From an uncultured Lachnospiraceae bacterium (GTDB lineage Bacteria > Bacillota > Clostridia > Lachnospirales > Lachnospiraceae): a stretch of DNA of 64,000 nt. The position numbers and the translations under genes are program-made. The stretch spans positions 248,001 through 312,000 of the forward strand of contig CAMUMG010000001.1 in assembly GCA_947089905.1 (NCBI GenBank), read 5' to 3'. A model generated the notes under the pieces. It was given only the letters and a program-made list of their open reading frames with translations. It did not search any database and was not told the DNA's origin. Shown in pieces: positions 1-6,575 of the stretch (the stretch's first letter is position 1; every line of letters begins with the position of its first letter).

Positions 1-117
1 AAAATCTTTTCGTCCGGTTTTGGGGAATTCTGGTACAAAGGATAAATTAAGATTCAAAAAAAGCGAATCATAAAACTTTGCAACTGGTTGTGAAATAAAA
101 AGATGGATGTCTTTCAT
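1..117 (-). CDS. Transposase-like protein, N-terminal 39 residues only (runs off the left edge)
   Basis: An open frame on the minus strand starts at an ATG at 117 and reads without a stop to the window edge. The peptide begins MKDIHLFISQPVAKFYDSLF and continues to a PKTGRKDF segment. A Pro-Lys-Thr-Gly-Arg-Lys stretch near residue 35 is reminiscent of the N-terminus of DDE transposases of Firmicutes insertion sequences, which fits the decayed mobile DNA to the right. A GAAAGGAG motif lies about 30 bases upstream, so the start could be further upstream than the ATG chosen. Only 39 codons are visible and the catalytic domain is outside the window, so the family call is tentative. Confidence 0.4.
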   Translation of the reverse strand, partial: MKDIHLFISQPVAKFYDSLFLNLNLSFVPEFPKTGRKDF

Positions 118-119
118 GA

Positions 120-448
120 TTTCCTGACGGTAGATAATAATCAGCTCCTTTCGGTGAATTGATTTTGGCAACTTAATTATACCATTTGGAGCTGGTTGTT
201 ACTATAAATTTGGAGTGATAAAAGAGATTGCCATGCCTCGCAAACCTGCATAAATACTGAATGTGTGGAGTTTTGCGCATGGCTAATTTTTTAAAGAAGG
301 GAGGTTATTATTTTATTTACTATAATACTGAATATATAGGTCTTTTTATCTATAATAAATTCTATATATAGTAAAACTATGTTTGACAGTTATCTATTCT
401 AATTATCTTGTACTAAAAATAAACTTATTATATAAAGAGATACATATT
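120..448. other. AT-rich intergenic region, no gene seen
   Basis: I see no coding frame with a ribosome site here. The stretch separates the transposase-like start from the secreted-protein remnant. A TTGACA near 384 could be a -35 element for the gene at 510, but no convincing -10 follows at normal spacing. Confidence 0.4.
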
Positions 449-509
449 ATGAAAAAAATTCTTTCCTGTTTTTTAACCTTAGACATTTCAAATTAGTGAA
501 CTAGAATTT

Positions 510-1247
510 ATGCAATATTTGCTTTCTCTATCTGATCAGGAATTATTAGATAAAGGATGTACAAATGAAGAATTAGAGTATTTTAGAAATTACGATTTTA
601 ACCAGGACTTGTTTGATTTTGCTCAAAAAGTTCAATTACAGTCTGGTTACAGTGAACAAGATAAGAAAATTTTGAAATCCTATAATGGTGCTATTGATGC
701 ATTCGATTATTTAGAAGCAACTCCTTTTGCAGGTGCAACCTTAACATTTACTTTATCAAAAAGTTCAATGGATTCAAGTTTAGTAAAATTAAGTTATTCG
801 GCTGTTTGGAGTAGTTGCCCAATATGGACAGCAACAGATATTATTGCCTTGACATGGAGAGTTAGTGATAGTAACTCTTATCCTCTTAATTCAACAACAA
901 TAGTAGATGAATTAGAGGTTATGTATTACTTAGATGGGAATAAAAATGATTTACTATATCATGATTTTCCAAGTAATCAATCTGATAACTTTGATTCTTG
1001 TTATTATAATATAGAAATGGGACAAACAACAACAGGCGAATATGCGGTAGCTCTAGCTAGTTATGGATTTTTATGGATTCTACCATCTAGTGGCTCAAGT
1101 AATATGCACACGCTTGAAATTATGGCAGCATATGGACATTCTCAATTATTTACTACTCCTAGTGTAAGTTTTTCAGAGTCTGGAGTTAGTCTTGGTATTT
1201 CTTTTAGTTGGTATGTAAATACTGAACATAAAGATACATATATATAG
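510..1247 (+). CDS. Probable secreted protein of unknown function, signal peptide out of frame
   Basis: The 245-residue product is Ser/Thr/Tyr-rich and looks like an exported beta-rich protein. I recognise no family. The ATG at 510 has no ribosome site. An upstream ATG at 449 opens a typical signal-peptide start (MKKILSCFLTL) that stops after 15 codons, in another frame. The frame of the main gene stays open upstream to a TAG at 480, giving TFQISELEF before Met510. The simplest reading is a secreted protein whose signal sequence was separated by a small indel near 470-485, so the locus is probably a pseudogene or makes a cytoplasmic product. It lies beside prophage debris, which suggests it arrived with mobile DNA. 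Confidence 0.5.
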   Translation: MQYLLSLSDQELLDKGCTNEELEYFRNYDFNQDLFDFAQKVQLQSGYSEQDKKILKSYNGAIDAFDYLEATPFAGATLTFTLSKSSMDSSLVKLSYSAVWSSCPIWTATDIIALTWRVSDSNSYPLNSTTIVDELEVMYYLDGNKNDLLYHDFPSNQSDNFDSCYYNIEMGQTTTGEYAVALASYGFLWILPSSGSSNMHTLEIMAAYGHSQLFTTPSVSFSESGVSLGISFSWYVNTEHKDTYI

Positions 1248-1270
1248 AGAGTCGATGAATAATTTAACTG

Positions 1271-1368
1271 AATTATCGTACTAAGTATTAGTTATTCAAA
1301 ATATAGTAGTCTTGAATAACATTGACTTGTTTTGAAATAATTTTTTTAATATACTTAGTACGATAGTT
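1271..1368. repeat. Nested inverted repeats between two small accessory genes
   Basis: Outer arms at 1274-1288 (TATCGTACTAAGTAT) and 1351-1365 are perfect 15-bp inverted copies, extendable by a wobble and two A-T pairs. Inside them 1291-1299 (GTTATTCAA) pairs perfectly with 1312-1320. The layout could fold as a stem carrying an inner hairpin. It could be a structured RNA, a small miniature element or a terminator and regulatory region. No long T-run directly follows the outer stem, so a simple terminator is less likely. Confidence 0.6.
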
Positions 1369-1394
1369 TTATTAAAAGATTAAGGAAGATAAAA

Positions 1395-1613
1395 ATGAAA
1401 AACATTTTGATGTTTGTAATAATTACAATAATAGTATTTTTTTCAGGAAGTCTTTTCCTATTCAGTATTATTAGTAAACTTTTAAATGGCTATCAAACTG
1501 TTGAAGGTTCTTTTCATTTGCTAACACATTCAGAATTAATAATGTTAACAATAATAATTTCTTTTTATGCAAAACTAATTATTAATAGAATTGACAAATT
1601 AAAAGATAATTAG
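1395..1613 (+). CDS. Small two-helix membrane protein of unknown function
   Basis: This 72-residue protein has an AAGGAAG ribosome site about 7 bases before the ATG. A first hydrophobic helix spans about residues 4-29 and a second about residues 48-62, with a short basic tail (RIDKLKDN). I recognise no family. Its size and position just after a secreted protein resemble immunity or accessory membrane proteins, but that is only inference from context. The inverted repeat at 1271-1368 lies immediately upstream and may contain or control its promoter. Confidence 0.55.
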   Translation: MKNILMFVIITIIVFFSGSLFLFSIISKLLNGYQTVEGSFHLLTHSELIMLTIIISFYAKLIINRIDKLKDN

Positions 1614-1624
1614 TTTTTAAGTAA

Positions 1625-1917
1625 TTAACATTCTTTTACATTCTTCACAGTTAAAGCAAGGGTTTTACGACTCATTGGATAATTGGCATTTATATCTTTT
1701 GCTATCAGCTTAGTAATGTACTCTGTAAGGTTACTACCATGAACAATCTTTATATCTTCCCAATTATCCAGTAATGTAATCGGTACAGCGATATTGATAT
1801 TTTTACAAGTGTTTTTAACATCTTTTGTATGTCTATTTTTGTTTTGTTTGTGGCTTCTCCTGCTTTGGTTCTGGCTCTGTTTGTTTTTAACTGTTCCAGT
1901 AGGGCAAAATATTTTTG
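1625..1917 (-). pseudogene. Frameshifted remnant of an unidentified minus-strand gene
   Basis: Two adjoining minus-strand frames both look like real protein. The upstream part (from about 1917) reads QKYFALLEQLKTNRARTKAG, then a Lys-rich helix to LKTLVK. The downstream part reads NINIAVPITLLDNWEDIKIV and runs to a TAA at 1625. They join in an A-rich stretch near 1815-1825, as expected for a single-base frameshift. I do not recognise the family. It probably belongs to the same decayed mobile element as the neighbouring phage fragments. Confidence 0.4.
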
Positions 1918-1947
1918 CTAGTATTACAAGAATACTATATTATATAA

Positions 1948-2145
1948 CTATATAAGTTCACGCTTCATTTTTTCAATCTGTTCTAGTTTCTCATATACTT
2001 TGATGTTCTGCTGTTTATTAGCCTCAATCAACCGAAGCATATCAATAAGCAATATTTTCTTGTGTTTGAATCCTAATGTACTTGCTAATGCCTGAGCTAT
2101 TACAGTTACTGTAAATGTAGTAGGTGAAACAACAAACCTTCCCAT
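1948..2145 (-). other. Doubtful short minus-strand reading frame, possible gene fragment
   Basis: A 65-codon frame has a helical, Lys/Glu-rich second half (LLIDMLRLIEANKQQN onwards) that looks protein-like. Its first 16 codons overlap, on the other strand, the phage-type fragment at 2096-2299. There is no good ribosome site before the ATG. It may be the tail of a disrupted gene joined to phage DNA near 2100. Product unknown. Confidence 0.25.
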
Positions 2146-2299
2146 TTCAGAAATCGGATATCCTTCTCAGTCAGGGTTTACATATGCAGTAAGTGAAAGG
2201 ATGCTTTCGAATGATTGCCCAATTTATTATAAATATGAAGCCAATGCAGAGATTTATTTAGGAAGGAATTGGAATGGAAGAAGAAATCTTAGAAAATGA
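2096..2299 (+). pseudogene. C-terminal fragment of a phage structural-type protein
   Basis: The frame opens right after a TGA at 2093 and reads through EIGYPSQSGFTYAVSERM and an aromatic stretch (PIYYKYEANAEIYLG) to a TGA at 2297. It has no start codon or ribosome site and its end overlaps the next gene by 26 bases, as tail-fibre or minor structural genes often overlap the next phage gene. The assignment rests on its position before holin and lysin remnants. Confidence 0.35.
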
Positions 2300-2597
2300 A
2301 GTTTTAAACAAAGAAGAACCAATCTTACATACTGCTGAACCTACTATTTATTCTGTTTATGCGAGAGCGGACAAGAATGGTAGAGTGGTGAAAGTATTTT
2401 CTGACTGCTTTGAACAGCCACAAGAGGGAGATATTTTAATCAAATCCGATTCGGGTGATGAGTTTGTACACGTTGGTTATTATCAACTATTAACGAATGA
2501 TTTTGTGTATGGTTATCAGATTCAGGATGGTAAAATGGTAGAATGTACTGTGAAAGAGTTAGAAGAGGAAAGAGCGTTCAAGCAAAACAAGAACTGA
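2274..2597 (+). CDS. Small acidic phage-type protein, unknown function
   Basis: This 107-residue, Glu-rich protein has an AGGAAGG ribosome site just before its ATG. The core has a beta-rich segment (YSVYARADKNGRVVKVFSDC, then GDEFVHVGYYQL) and a charged helical tail. Its position between a structural-protein fragment and a holin region is typical of small phage proteins encoded at the end of the tail module. It appears intact, but its functional partners are broken, so it may be a bystander. Confidence 0.5.
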   Translation: MEEEILENEVLNKEEPILHTAEPTIYSVYARADKNGRVVKVFSDCFEQPQEGDILIKSDSGDEFVHVGYYQLLTNDFVYGYQIQDGKMVECTVKELEEERAFKQNKN

Positions 2598-2604
2598 TTT
2601 TAGA

Positions 2605-2633
2605 TTGCAGGATTTGGAATATTGTGTTATAGT
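2605..2633 (+). promoter_or_regulatory. Toxin promoter
   Basis: TTGCAG at 2605-2610 and TATAGT at 2628-2633 are separated by 17 bp. TGT directly before the -10 gives an extended -10. Transcription would start near 2640 and give a leader of about 60 bases for the small toxin gene. Confidence 0.7.
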
Positions 2634-2664
2634 GAAAGAAGGATATCGTGTTACAAGGTGGAAG

Positions 2665-2691
2665 CCTCCCTAACTTACCAAAGAAGGGAGG
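2665..2691 (+). promoter_or_regulatory. Anti-Shine-Dalgarno hairpin in the toxin leader
   Basis: CCTCCC at 2665-2670 is complementary to GGGAGG at 2686-2691, which is the ribosome site of the toxin gene (start 2700). Closing this stem would hide the Shine-Dalgarno, a known brake on translation of type I toxin mRNAs. Confidence 0.6.
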
Positions 2692-2699
2692 TGGTGCGA

Positions 2700-2798
2700 A
2701 TGAGCATATATGAAGCAATATCTTTAATGATAGGTTTTGGAATGTTCGTGATTGCACTGCTTGCCTACATAGACAGTAGGAACAACAAGCGAAAATAA
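2700..2798 (+). CDS. Holin-like small membrane toxin of a type I toxin-antitoxin system
   Basis: The 32-residue product begins MSIYEAISLMIGFGMFVIAL and ends in a basic tail (DSRNNKRK). It has one hydrophobic helix at about residues 5-24. This matches the putative holin-like toxin family common in Firmicutes: a short N-terminus with a Tyr-Glu-Ala/Ser start, one helix and a basic end. The ribosome site GGGAGGTGG is very strong but can be sequestered by an upstream CCTCCC. The gene has its own promoter (2605) and faces an antisense promoter (2898-2926). The toxin would act at the cell membrane. The frame is intact although the phage genes around it are decayed, which suggests it is selectively kept. 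Confidence 0.75.
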   Translation: MSIYEAISLMIGFGMFVIALLAYIDSRNNKRK

Positions 2799-2840
2799 AT
2801 AAGCCTACCTTGTACTTGACGGGACACAGGTAAGCTTATT
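2797..2840. terminator. Shared stem-loop at the end of the toxin and antisense RNA
   Basis: AATAAGCCTACCTTGT at 2797-2812 pairs, with small imperfections, with ACAGGTAAGCTTATT at 2826-2840. It lies directly after the toxin stop codon and could end transcripts from both strands, as in known type I systems where toxin and antitoxin RNAs overlap at their 3' ends. Confidence 0.55.
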
Positions 2841-2891
2841 CTATAAGTATTAGTTGGGAAGTCAACCACTTTGTGGGCGGTATCCTTTGTT
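2800..2891 (-). ncRNA. Predicted antisense RNA antitoxin
   Basis: A strong minus-strand promoter at 2898-2926 would start an RNA near 2891 that runs back towards the toxin gene and ends at or past the shared stem-loop at 2797-2840. It would be about 90 nt long and complementary to the 3' end of the toxin mRNA. No open reading frame of note lies in it. End points are inferred from promoter and hairpin positions only. Confidence 0.55.
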
Positions 2892-2897
2892 ACTTTC

Positions 2898-2926
2898 ACT
2901 ATACCATAATTTCATTGAAAATGCAA
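2898..2926 (-). promoter_or_regulatory. Antisense RNA promoter
   Basis: On the minus strand TTGCAT (2921-2926) and TATAGT (2898-2903) are 17 bp apart, with TGG before the -10. It shares the -10 and downstream bases (TATAGTGAAAG) with the toxin promoter, so the two promoters look duplicated or matched in strength. Confidence 0.7.
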
Positions 2927-2929
2927 GTA

Positions 2930-2963
2930 AGAGAGTGTCGAAAGATTGACGCTCTCTTTTTTA
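2930..2963 (+). terminator. Rho-independent terminator
   Basis: AGAGAGTGTC at 2930-2939 pairs with GACGCTCTCT at 2948-2957 (one wobble), loop of 8, followed by a T-run. It insulates the toxin locus from the phage genes downstream. Confidence 0.7.
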
Positions 2964-2984
2964 TGTGCAAAGAAAGGATAAAAC

Positions 2985-3293
2985 ATGGAAGATTTTTTAA
3001 TGCAGACTTATACGATCATTCTTCCTTTTTTGCTAACTTATATCGTATGGCTACTAAAAAAGCAAAAAAAGGATCGAGATGCAAATGGGAAGGGAACGAT
3101 GCTGCTATTACGTGTGCAGCTAATTGACTATCATGACCGTTACACCAAACAAGGAAACATCCCTTCCTACGCCTATGAAAACTTTGTGGAAATGTATAAC
3201 GCTTACCACGATTTAGGATAAAATGGCATGATTACGAAAATGTATAATGAAATTTGTGAACTACACTTAAAAAAGAAGGAAGAAGTAACATGA
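2985..3293 (+). pseudogene. Small phage membrane-anchored protein, interrupted by a stop codon
   Basis: The frame starts at ATG 2985 with an AAAGGAT ribosome site. It has a hydrophobic helix (residues about 6-25) and a basic middle (KKQKKDRDANGKG), then a conserved-looking segment (QLIDYHDRY, YENFVEMYNAYHDLG). A TAA at 3219 ends it after 78 codons. The same frame continues with NGMITKMYNEICELHLKKKE to a TGA at 3291, overlapping the next gene by 4 bases. The continuation reads as the natural C-terminus, so the stop looks like a nonsense change. Such proteins sit just before holins in Firmicutes phages. Confidence 0.6.
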
Positions 3294-3489
3294 AGAAAAA
3301 ACGATAGTATGGCTAAAAGCGGCAGGGATTCGAGCATTGAAAACGTGCTGTCAGACAGCGATTGTCACAATCGGCACAGCGGCAGCCATCGGAGAAGTCA
3401 ACTGGATTATGGTAGCATCTGCATCGGGACTAGCGGGGATTTTGTCTATTTTAACAAGTATTGCAGGATTGCCAGAAGTAAAAGAATAA
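3290..3489 (+). pseudogene. Phage holin with a one-base frameshift after the start
   Basis: The ATG at 3290 opens MKKKR and hits a TAG within 6 codons. In the neighbouring frame the sequence reads [20 protein letters not shown] and on through [18 protein letters not shown] to VKE and a TAA at 3487, which is a typical phage holin with two hydrophobic helices. Adding one A to the A6 run at 3296-3301 would restore [13 protein letters not shown]. The loss of one A in a homopolymer is a simple inactivating change or, less likely, a sequencing error. Confidence 0.65.
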
Positions 3490-3561
3490 TCAAATAGAAT
3501 AAAAAATAACGACAGAGAGGATGCTTTTAGCACTCTCTTTTTTATTAGAGAGGAGAATCAA

Positions 3562-3824
3562 ATGGCAATCAAAAATAGTAATAGTTTATTGGTACAATTT
3601 GCAGTCAATAAGCTAACGACACCTTATATCATGGAGACAAATGGAAGAACATTTACAAAGTCCATGTATAACGATTTAGTCAAACGTAACCCTTCTAACT
3701 GGTTTATACCGCAAGACTTCCAAAGGTGCAGTCCTGCATCGGAATCAAGACAACCGACTGTCATGGACTAATTAAGTGGTTTATTCGAGAACAGACGGGA
3801 AGGAATTATGATACAGGTGAATAA
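3562..3824 (+). pseudogene. Truncated, frameshifted phage lysin (NlpC/P60-like)
   Basis: The first frame (3562-3771) reads MAIKNSNSLLVQFAVNKLTT and is ended by a TAA after a shift. From about 3735 another frame gives CIGIKTTDCHGLIKWFIREQ and then TGRNYDTGE with a TAA at 3822. The Asp-Cys-His-Gly block resembles the catalytic Cys region of NlpC/P60-type cell wall hydrolases. The rest of the catalytic domain is missing. The gene follows the holin, as expected for a phage lysis cassette. Confidence 0.6.
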
Positions 3825-3849
3825 CTAGAAATATTATGTGTAAAGAATT

Positions 3850-3879
3850 AGTGCTATTTCTAGCACTTTTCTTTTTTTT
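3850..3879 (+). terminator. Rho-independent terminator
   Basis: AGTGCTA at 3850-3856 pairs with TAGCACT at 3861-3867 (loop TTTC), then a long T-rich tail. It closes the prophage remnant. Confidence 0.7.
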
Positions 3880-3927
3880 ATATTTAACATTACGCTAAAT
3901 TTTTGTTATAGTGCAACTATATTTTAT

Positions 3928-4335
3928 TTAGGTATTTTGTTTTTGGTGATAAATAGTAATTAAGGATTCTTGAAGAACCTATGAAAAGTTAATATGATTT
4001 TTTTCTGCAAGTGTTGAGCCATGCAGGAATGGTAAGATTTTTTCTTACAGCTTTTTACCATACTTTTCGGCATAGGAATCCATATCCAAAACAAGTATAC
4101 TGATAAAACCACCAGGTTCAGGAATAACGCTTTCCATTGAACTTGCTTTTGGAGCAGCTTTTCCATCTTCTAGTTCATCAAGTATCCAACCAGATGCTGC
4201 ATCTGTTGCCATTAAGATAGCATCTGCTAATGATTCGCCTCCGCTTACGCATCCAGGAAGATCTGGCACTACTACAGCATAAGCTCCCTTTTTTTCTTCA
4301 TCAGGATAGATACAAGCTGGATAAGTTAACTTCAT
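3928..4335 (-). pseudogene. HicB-family antitoxin with a decayed DNA-binding tail
   Basis: The intact first part (4045-4335, 96 codons) begins MKLTYPACIYPDEEKKGAYA and carries the HicB core (VVPDLPGCVSGGESLADAI). The reading stops at KYGKKL. In other frames the expected ribbon-helix-helix tail is still visible: AVRKNLTIPAWLNT, then LAEKNHINFS, a TAG in place of Gln, and VLQESLITIYHQKQNT ending near 3928. At least two frameshifts and one nonsense change have removed the DNA-binding domain. The shortened protein might persist as a HicA-binding fold, but no hicA is near. An intact relative lies 14 bases upstream. Confidence 0.65.
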
Positions 4336-4349
4336 AAAAAACCCCCTTA

Positions 4350-4709
4350 TTATACTTGTATTTTAGAAAGAAGAGCTTCTTGTAATACCTGAGAGAAATT
4401 GATTCCCATAGAAATGGCACGATTATTCAGCCATGAAGGTATTGTTAAAGTCTTTTTTACTGCCTTTGTGTCCTTATATTGATTAATATCACAAGACACA
4501 AGAGAGGAAAAACCATCTTTTACATGAATGACAGAAATATCAGAGGGGGATGCAATAGCTTTATTTTGTTCCAAAAGAGTAAGGAGATAAGCAGCTTCCA
4601 TAGTATTGCTGATGGAACTCCCATAAGTATGACAGCCTTCCAAATCGGGAAATTCTACCCAATATGAATCCGTTTCTTTGTGAAAAATAGCAGGATATAC
4701 AAATAACAT
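4350..4709 (-). CDS. HicB-family antitoxin-like protein, orphan
   Basis: This 119-residue protein has the HicB partial RNase H-like fold (MLFVYPAIFHKETDSYWVEF, PDLEGCHTYG) at residues 1-60 and a C-terminal ribbon-helix-helix (KKTLTIPSWLNNRAISMGIN, FSQVLQEAL). In HicAB systems HicB neutralises the mRNA-interferase HicA and represses the operon. Here no gene with the HicA double-stranded RNA-binding pattern is adjacent on either side. It has a good AAGGAGG ribosome site. It may be an orphan antitoxin, an anti-addiction remnant or a stand-alone regulator. Confidence 0.7.
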   Translation of the reverse strand: MLFVYPAIFHKETDSYWVEFPDLEGCHTYGSSISNTMEAAYLLTLLEQNKAIASPSDISVIHVKDGFSSLVSCDINQYKDTKAVKKTLTIPSWLNNRAISMGINFSQVLQEALLSKIQV

Positions 4710-4744
4710 AATAATAACCTCCTTGTAAGAATAATTGTAACACG

Positions 4745-5082
4745 TGTAATACGTATCTTCAAGACAAATATTAAACTTTTTAAGAAAAGTTATATAATTA
4801 ATTTAAGTATAAGGATGTTTTTATTCTAATCGCTAAAGATATCAAAGTTGCATACGAGACTATAAGCATCCAACTTGTAATATACTAGAAAATCTAAAAA
4901 TTTTTATTTTGCATTATAACCATTCGACAAATACAATACTATATCTTTAATTTGAACTCCTAAAATTTTTGCTTAACTAAATTATCAGATAAATCAAATA
5001 ATAAATAAATTTTTTAAAAACAATTTATTGAACTTTACATAAATTTTGGGTTTTGAAGAGAATAATTACAATTTATTAAAAC
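4745..5082. other. AT-rich intergenic region, no gene seen
   Basis: Very AT-rich sequence with stops in all frames. I see no RNA gene or repeat. It separates the HicB genes from the divergent secreted-protein gene. Confidence 0.5.
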
Positions 5083-5111
5083 TTACATTTCTTACAAATA
5101 TCACTTATGCT
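5083..5111 (+). promoter_or_regulatory. Candidate promoter for the cohesin-like protein gene
   Basis: TTACAT at 5083-5088 and TATGCT at 5106-5111 are 17 bp apart, 59 bases before the start codon. The match is moderate. Confidence 0.4.
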
Positions 5112-5169
5112 ATATTGTTCTTAAGAGTAGTTTATTACTTATAAAATATATAGAACGGGAGGAAAACGA

Positions 5170-6510
5170 ATGAAACATTTACACAAAAAAATTTGTATTC
5201 TATTGCTTGCCTTTATTGTAGTATTCTCAAACTGTATTATAGTGAGTGCAAATCTTATATCTAGTGAAGGTTTCACAACTACGGTTGTAATTAGTACAAA
5301 TTACAAAAATTTCAAAAAGGGAGAGGAAGTTGTATTTAAGGTTAATATTACAGAACAGACAAAATTACCTAAACTTTATACATTTGCTGCTAGAATTGTA
5401 TTTAATTCTAATCAATTAAAACTAAAAGAATTAAGGGCATCAAGATTTGGTCTTACAAAAAATCCACCAATTCAAGAGGAAGATTATGTATATGGAGCAA
5501 TGTCTCTTGATCCTCCGCCTACAATTGGAACAGTAAATGAAATTGTTTTTGAAGCACTACAGGATCATAAAGATATGGGAAGTGTTACGGTAGGATTAAA
5601 AGATGTTATAACTGCAAGTAGTAGTGGACAGGCAACCTCATTTGATGGACACGTTACGATACTATCGATCCCAACCACTCCTGACGATTCTGGTACATCA
5701 CCAACACCTACAACCACTCCTGACGATTCTGGTACATCGCCAGCACCTACATCCAAACCAGAAGTTGTTCTTCCTGCTTGTACCCATCTGTTTCAGGATT
5801 ATAACTATACGAATCCCATAGTGCCTAATCAAGTTACACTCTATGGCAATGGGGCAACAGCAAAAGTGGGCGATGTTAAGAACTATAGTAAAACACAGAC
5901 TCTTTATACCGACATTTCTCCTTCTTATCAATATACTCTCGATAAAAAGGGGAAAGTAAAGCCTTCGATCGGCAAAGTGATTGTAGGAATCACCTCATCG
6001 AATACGAAACCGACTCTCACCAAGGGAAAGATTGTCGATGCTTCGACGGCTAAACTTGCGAAAGCAACCATTCGACATGGTCAGATTACCGTAACGGCGG
6101 TTGGGAAGGAACAGGGGACAGTGTATCTATGGATCATAGATACTGGCAACAAAGGACTGTCCGAATGTTGTCCGATTTCCGTTCAGTTAGCACCTAAAAA
6201 GTTAGAAGTGCAAAATACCAATGGAAAAAAGGTAACTTCTTTAAGTGTCACGGTTGGAGAATCGGCAAAGGTAGCGATTGCAGGAATCGTTTCTGGTACA
6301 AAAAAGACTTCCGATCCCATCTATACCTATACAGCTACGGTAGCTTCGGCTTTTGAAAGTTATGTCAAAATCACGCCTGTCTCTGGCACAACTCAATTTC
6401 AGATTACAGGACTAGGGTTAAAAAATAGTAAACATACAAAAGTGCCCATTACGTTTACTTGTGATCAAAACGGCAAAAAGATTAAATTTTATGTAATCGT
6501 CAAAAGATAG
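5170..6510 (+). CDS. Secreted cohesin-like, linker-containing protein
   Basis: The 446-residue protein has a signal peptide (MKHLHKKICILLLAFIVVFS, cleavage near VSA-N at about 28). Residues about 35-165 resemble the cohesin / carbohydrate-binding beta-sandwich fold (FKKGEEVVFKVNI, FAARIVFNSNQLKLKEL, GTVNEIVFEAL). A Pro/Thr linker follows, with the unit TTPDDSGTSP twice, then a roughly 240-residue beta-rich C-terminal part that may hold Ig-like domains. No sortase motif or dockerin is evident. The ribosome site GGGAGG is strong. Base composition becomes richer in G+C after the linker, which suggests a fusion of two sources. Likely role is at the cell surface, in adhesion or polysaccharide handling; that is inference. 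Confidence 0.6.
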   Translation: MKHLHKKICILLLAFIVVFSNCIIVSANLISSEGFTTTVVISTNYKNFKKGEEVVFKVNITEQTKLPKLYTFAARIVFNSNQLKLKELRASRFGLTKNPPIQEEDYVYGAMSLDPPPTIGTVNEIVFEALQDHKDMGSVTVGLKDVITASSSGQATSFDGHVTILSIPTTPDDSGTSPTPTTTPDDSGTSPAPTSKPEVVLPACTHLFQDYNYTNPIVPNQVTLYGNGATAKVGDVKNYSKTQTLYTDISPSYQYTLDKKGKVKPSIGKVIVGITSSNTKPTLTKGKIVDASTAKLAKATIRHGQITVTAVGKEQGTVYLWIIDTGNKGLSECCPISVQLAPKKLEVQNTNGKKVTSLSVTVGESAKVAIAGIVSGTKKTSDPIYTYTATVASAFESYVKITPVSGTTQFQITGLGLKNSKHTKVPITFTCDQNGKKIKFYVIVKR

Positions 6511-6521
6511 TTCTGAAATGT

Positions 6522-6563
6522 AAAGGAACTGTTCTGAAAATGCAGTTTCAAAACAGTTCCTTT
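6522..6563. terminator. Bidirectional terminator between convergent genes
   Basis: AAAGGAACTGTT at 6522-6533 pairs perfectly with 6552-6563. It lies between the stops of the secreted protein (plus) and the BFD-like gene (minus), with T/A-rich flanks on both sides. Confidence 0.75.
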
Positions 6564-6575
6564 GCATTGATTTTA

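Noticed and set aside
2873-3127. An 84-codon frame crossing the antisense promoter and terminator
   Set aside because: No ribosome site; it overlaps the antisense promoter, the terminator at 2930 and the better-supported phage gene at 2985.
3309-3497. 62-codon frame MAKSGRDSS across the holin
   Set aside because: The neighbouring frame gives a recognisable holin; this is its shadow.
3960-4166. 68-codon minus frame under the broken HicB
   Set aside because: Shadow frame; the HicB tail is visible in other frames instead.
5675-5750. Repeated PDDSGTSP coding units considered as a CRISPR-like or tandem repeat
   Set aside because: Only two copies, in frame, within a Pro/Thr linker; a protein linker repeat.
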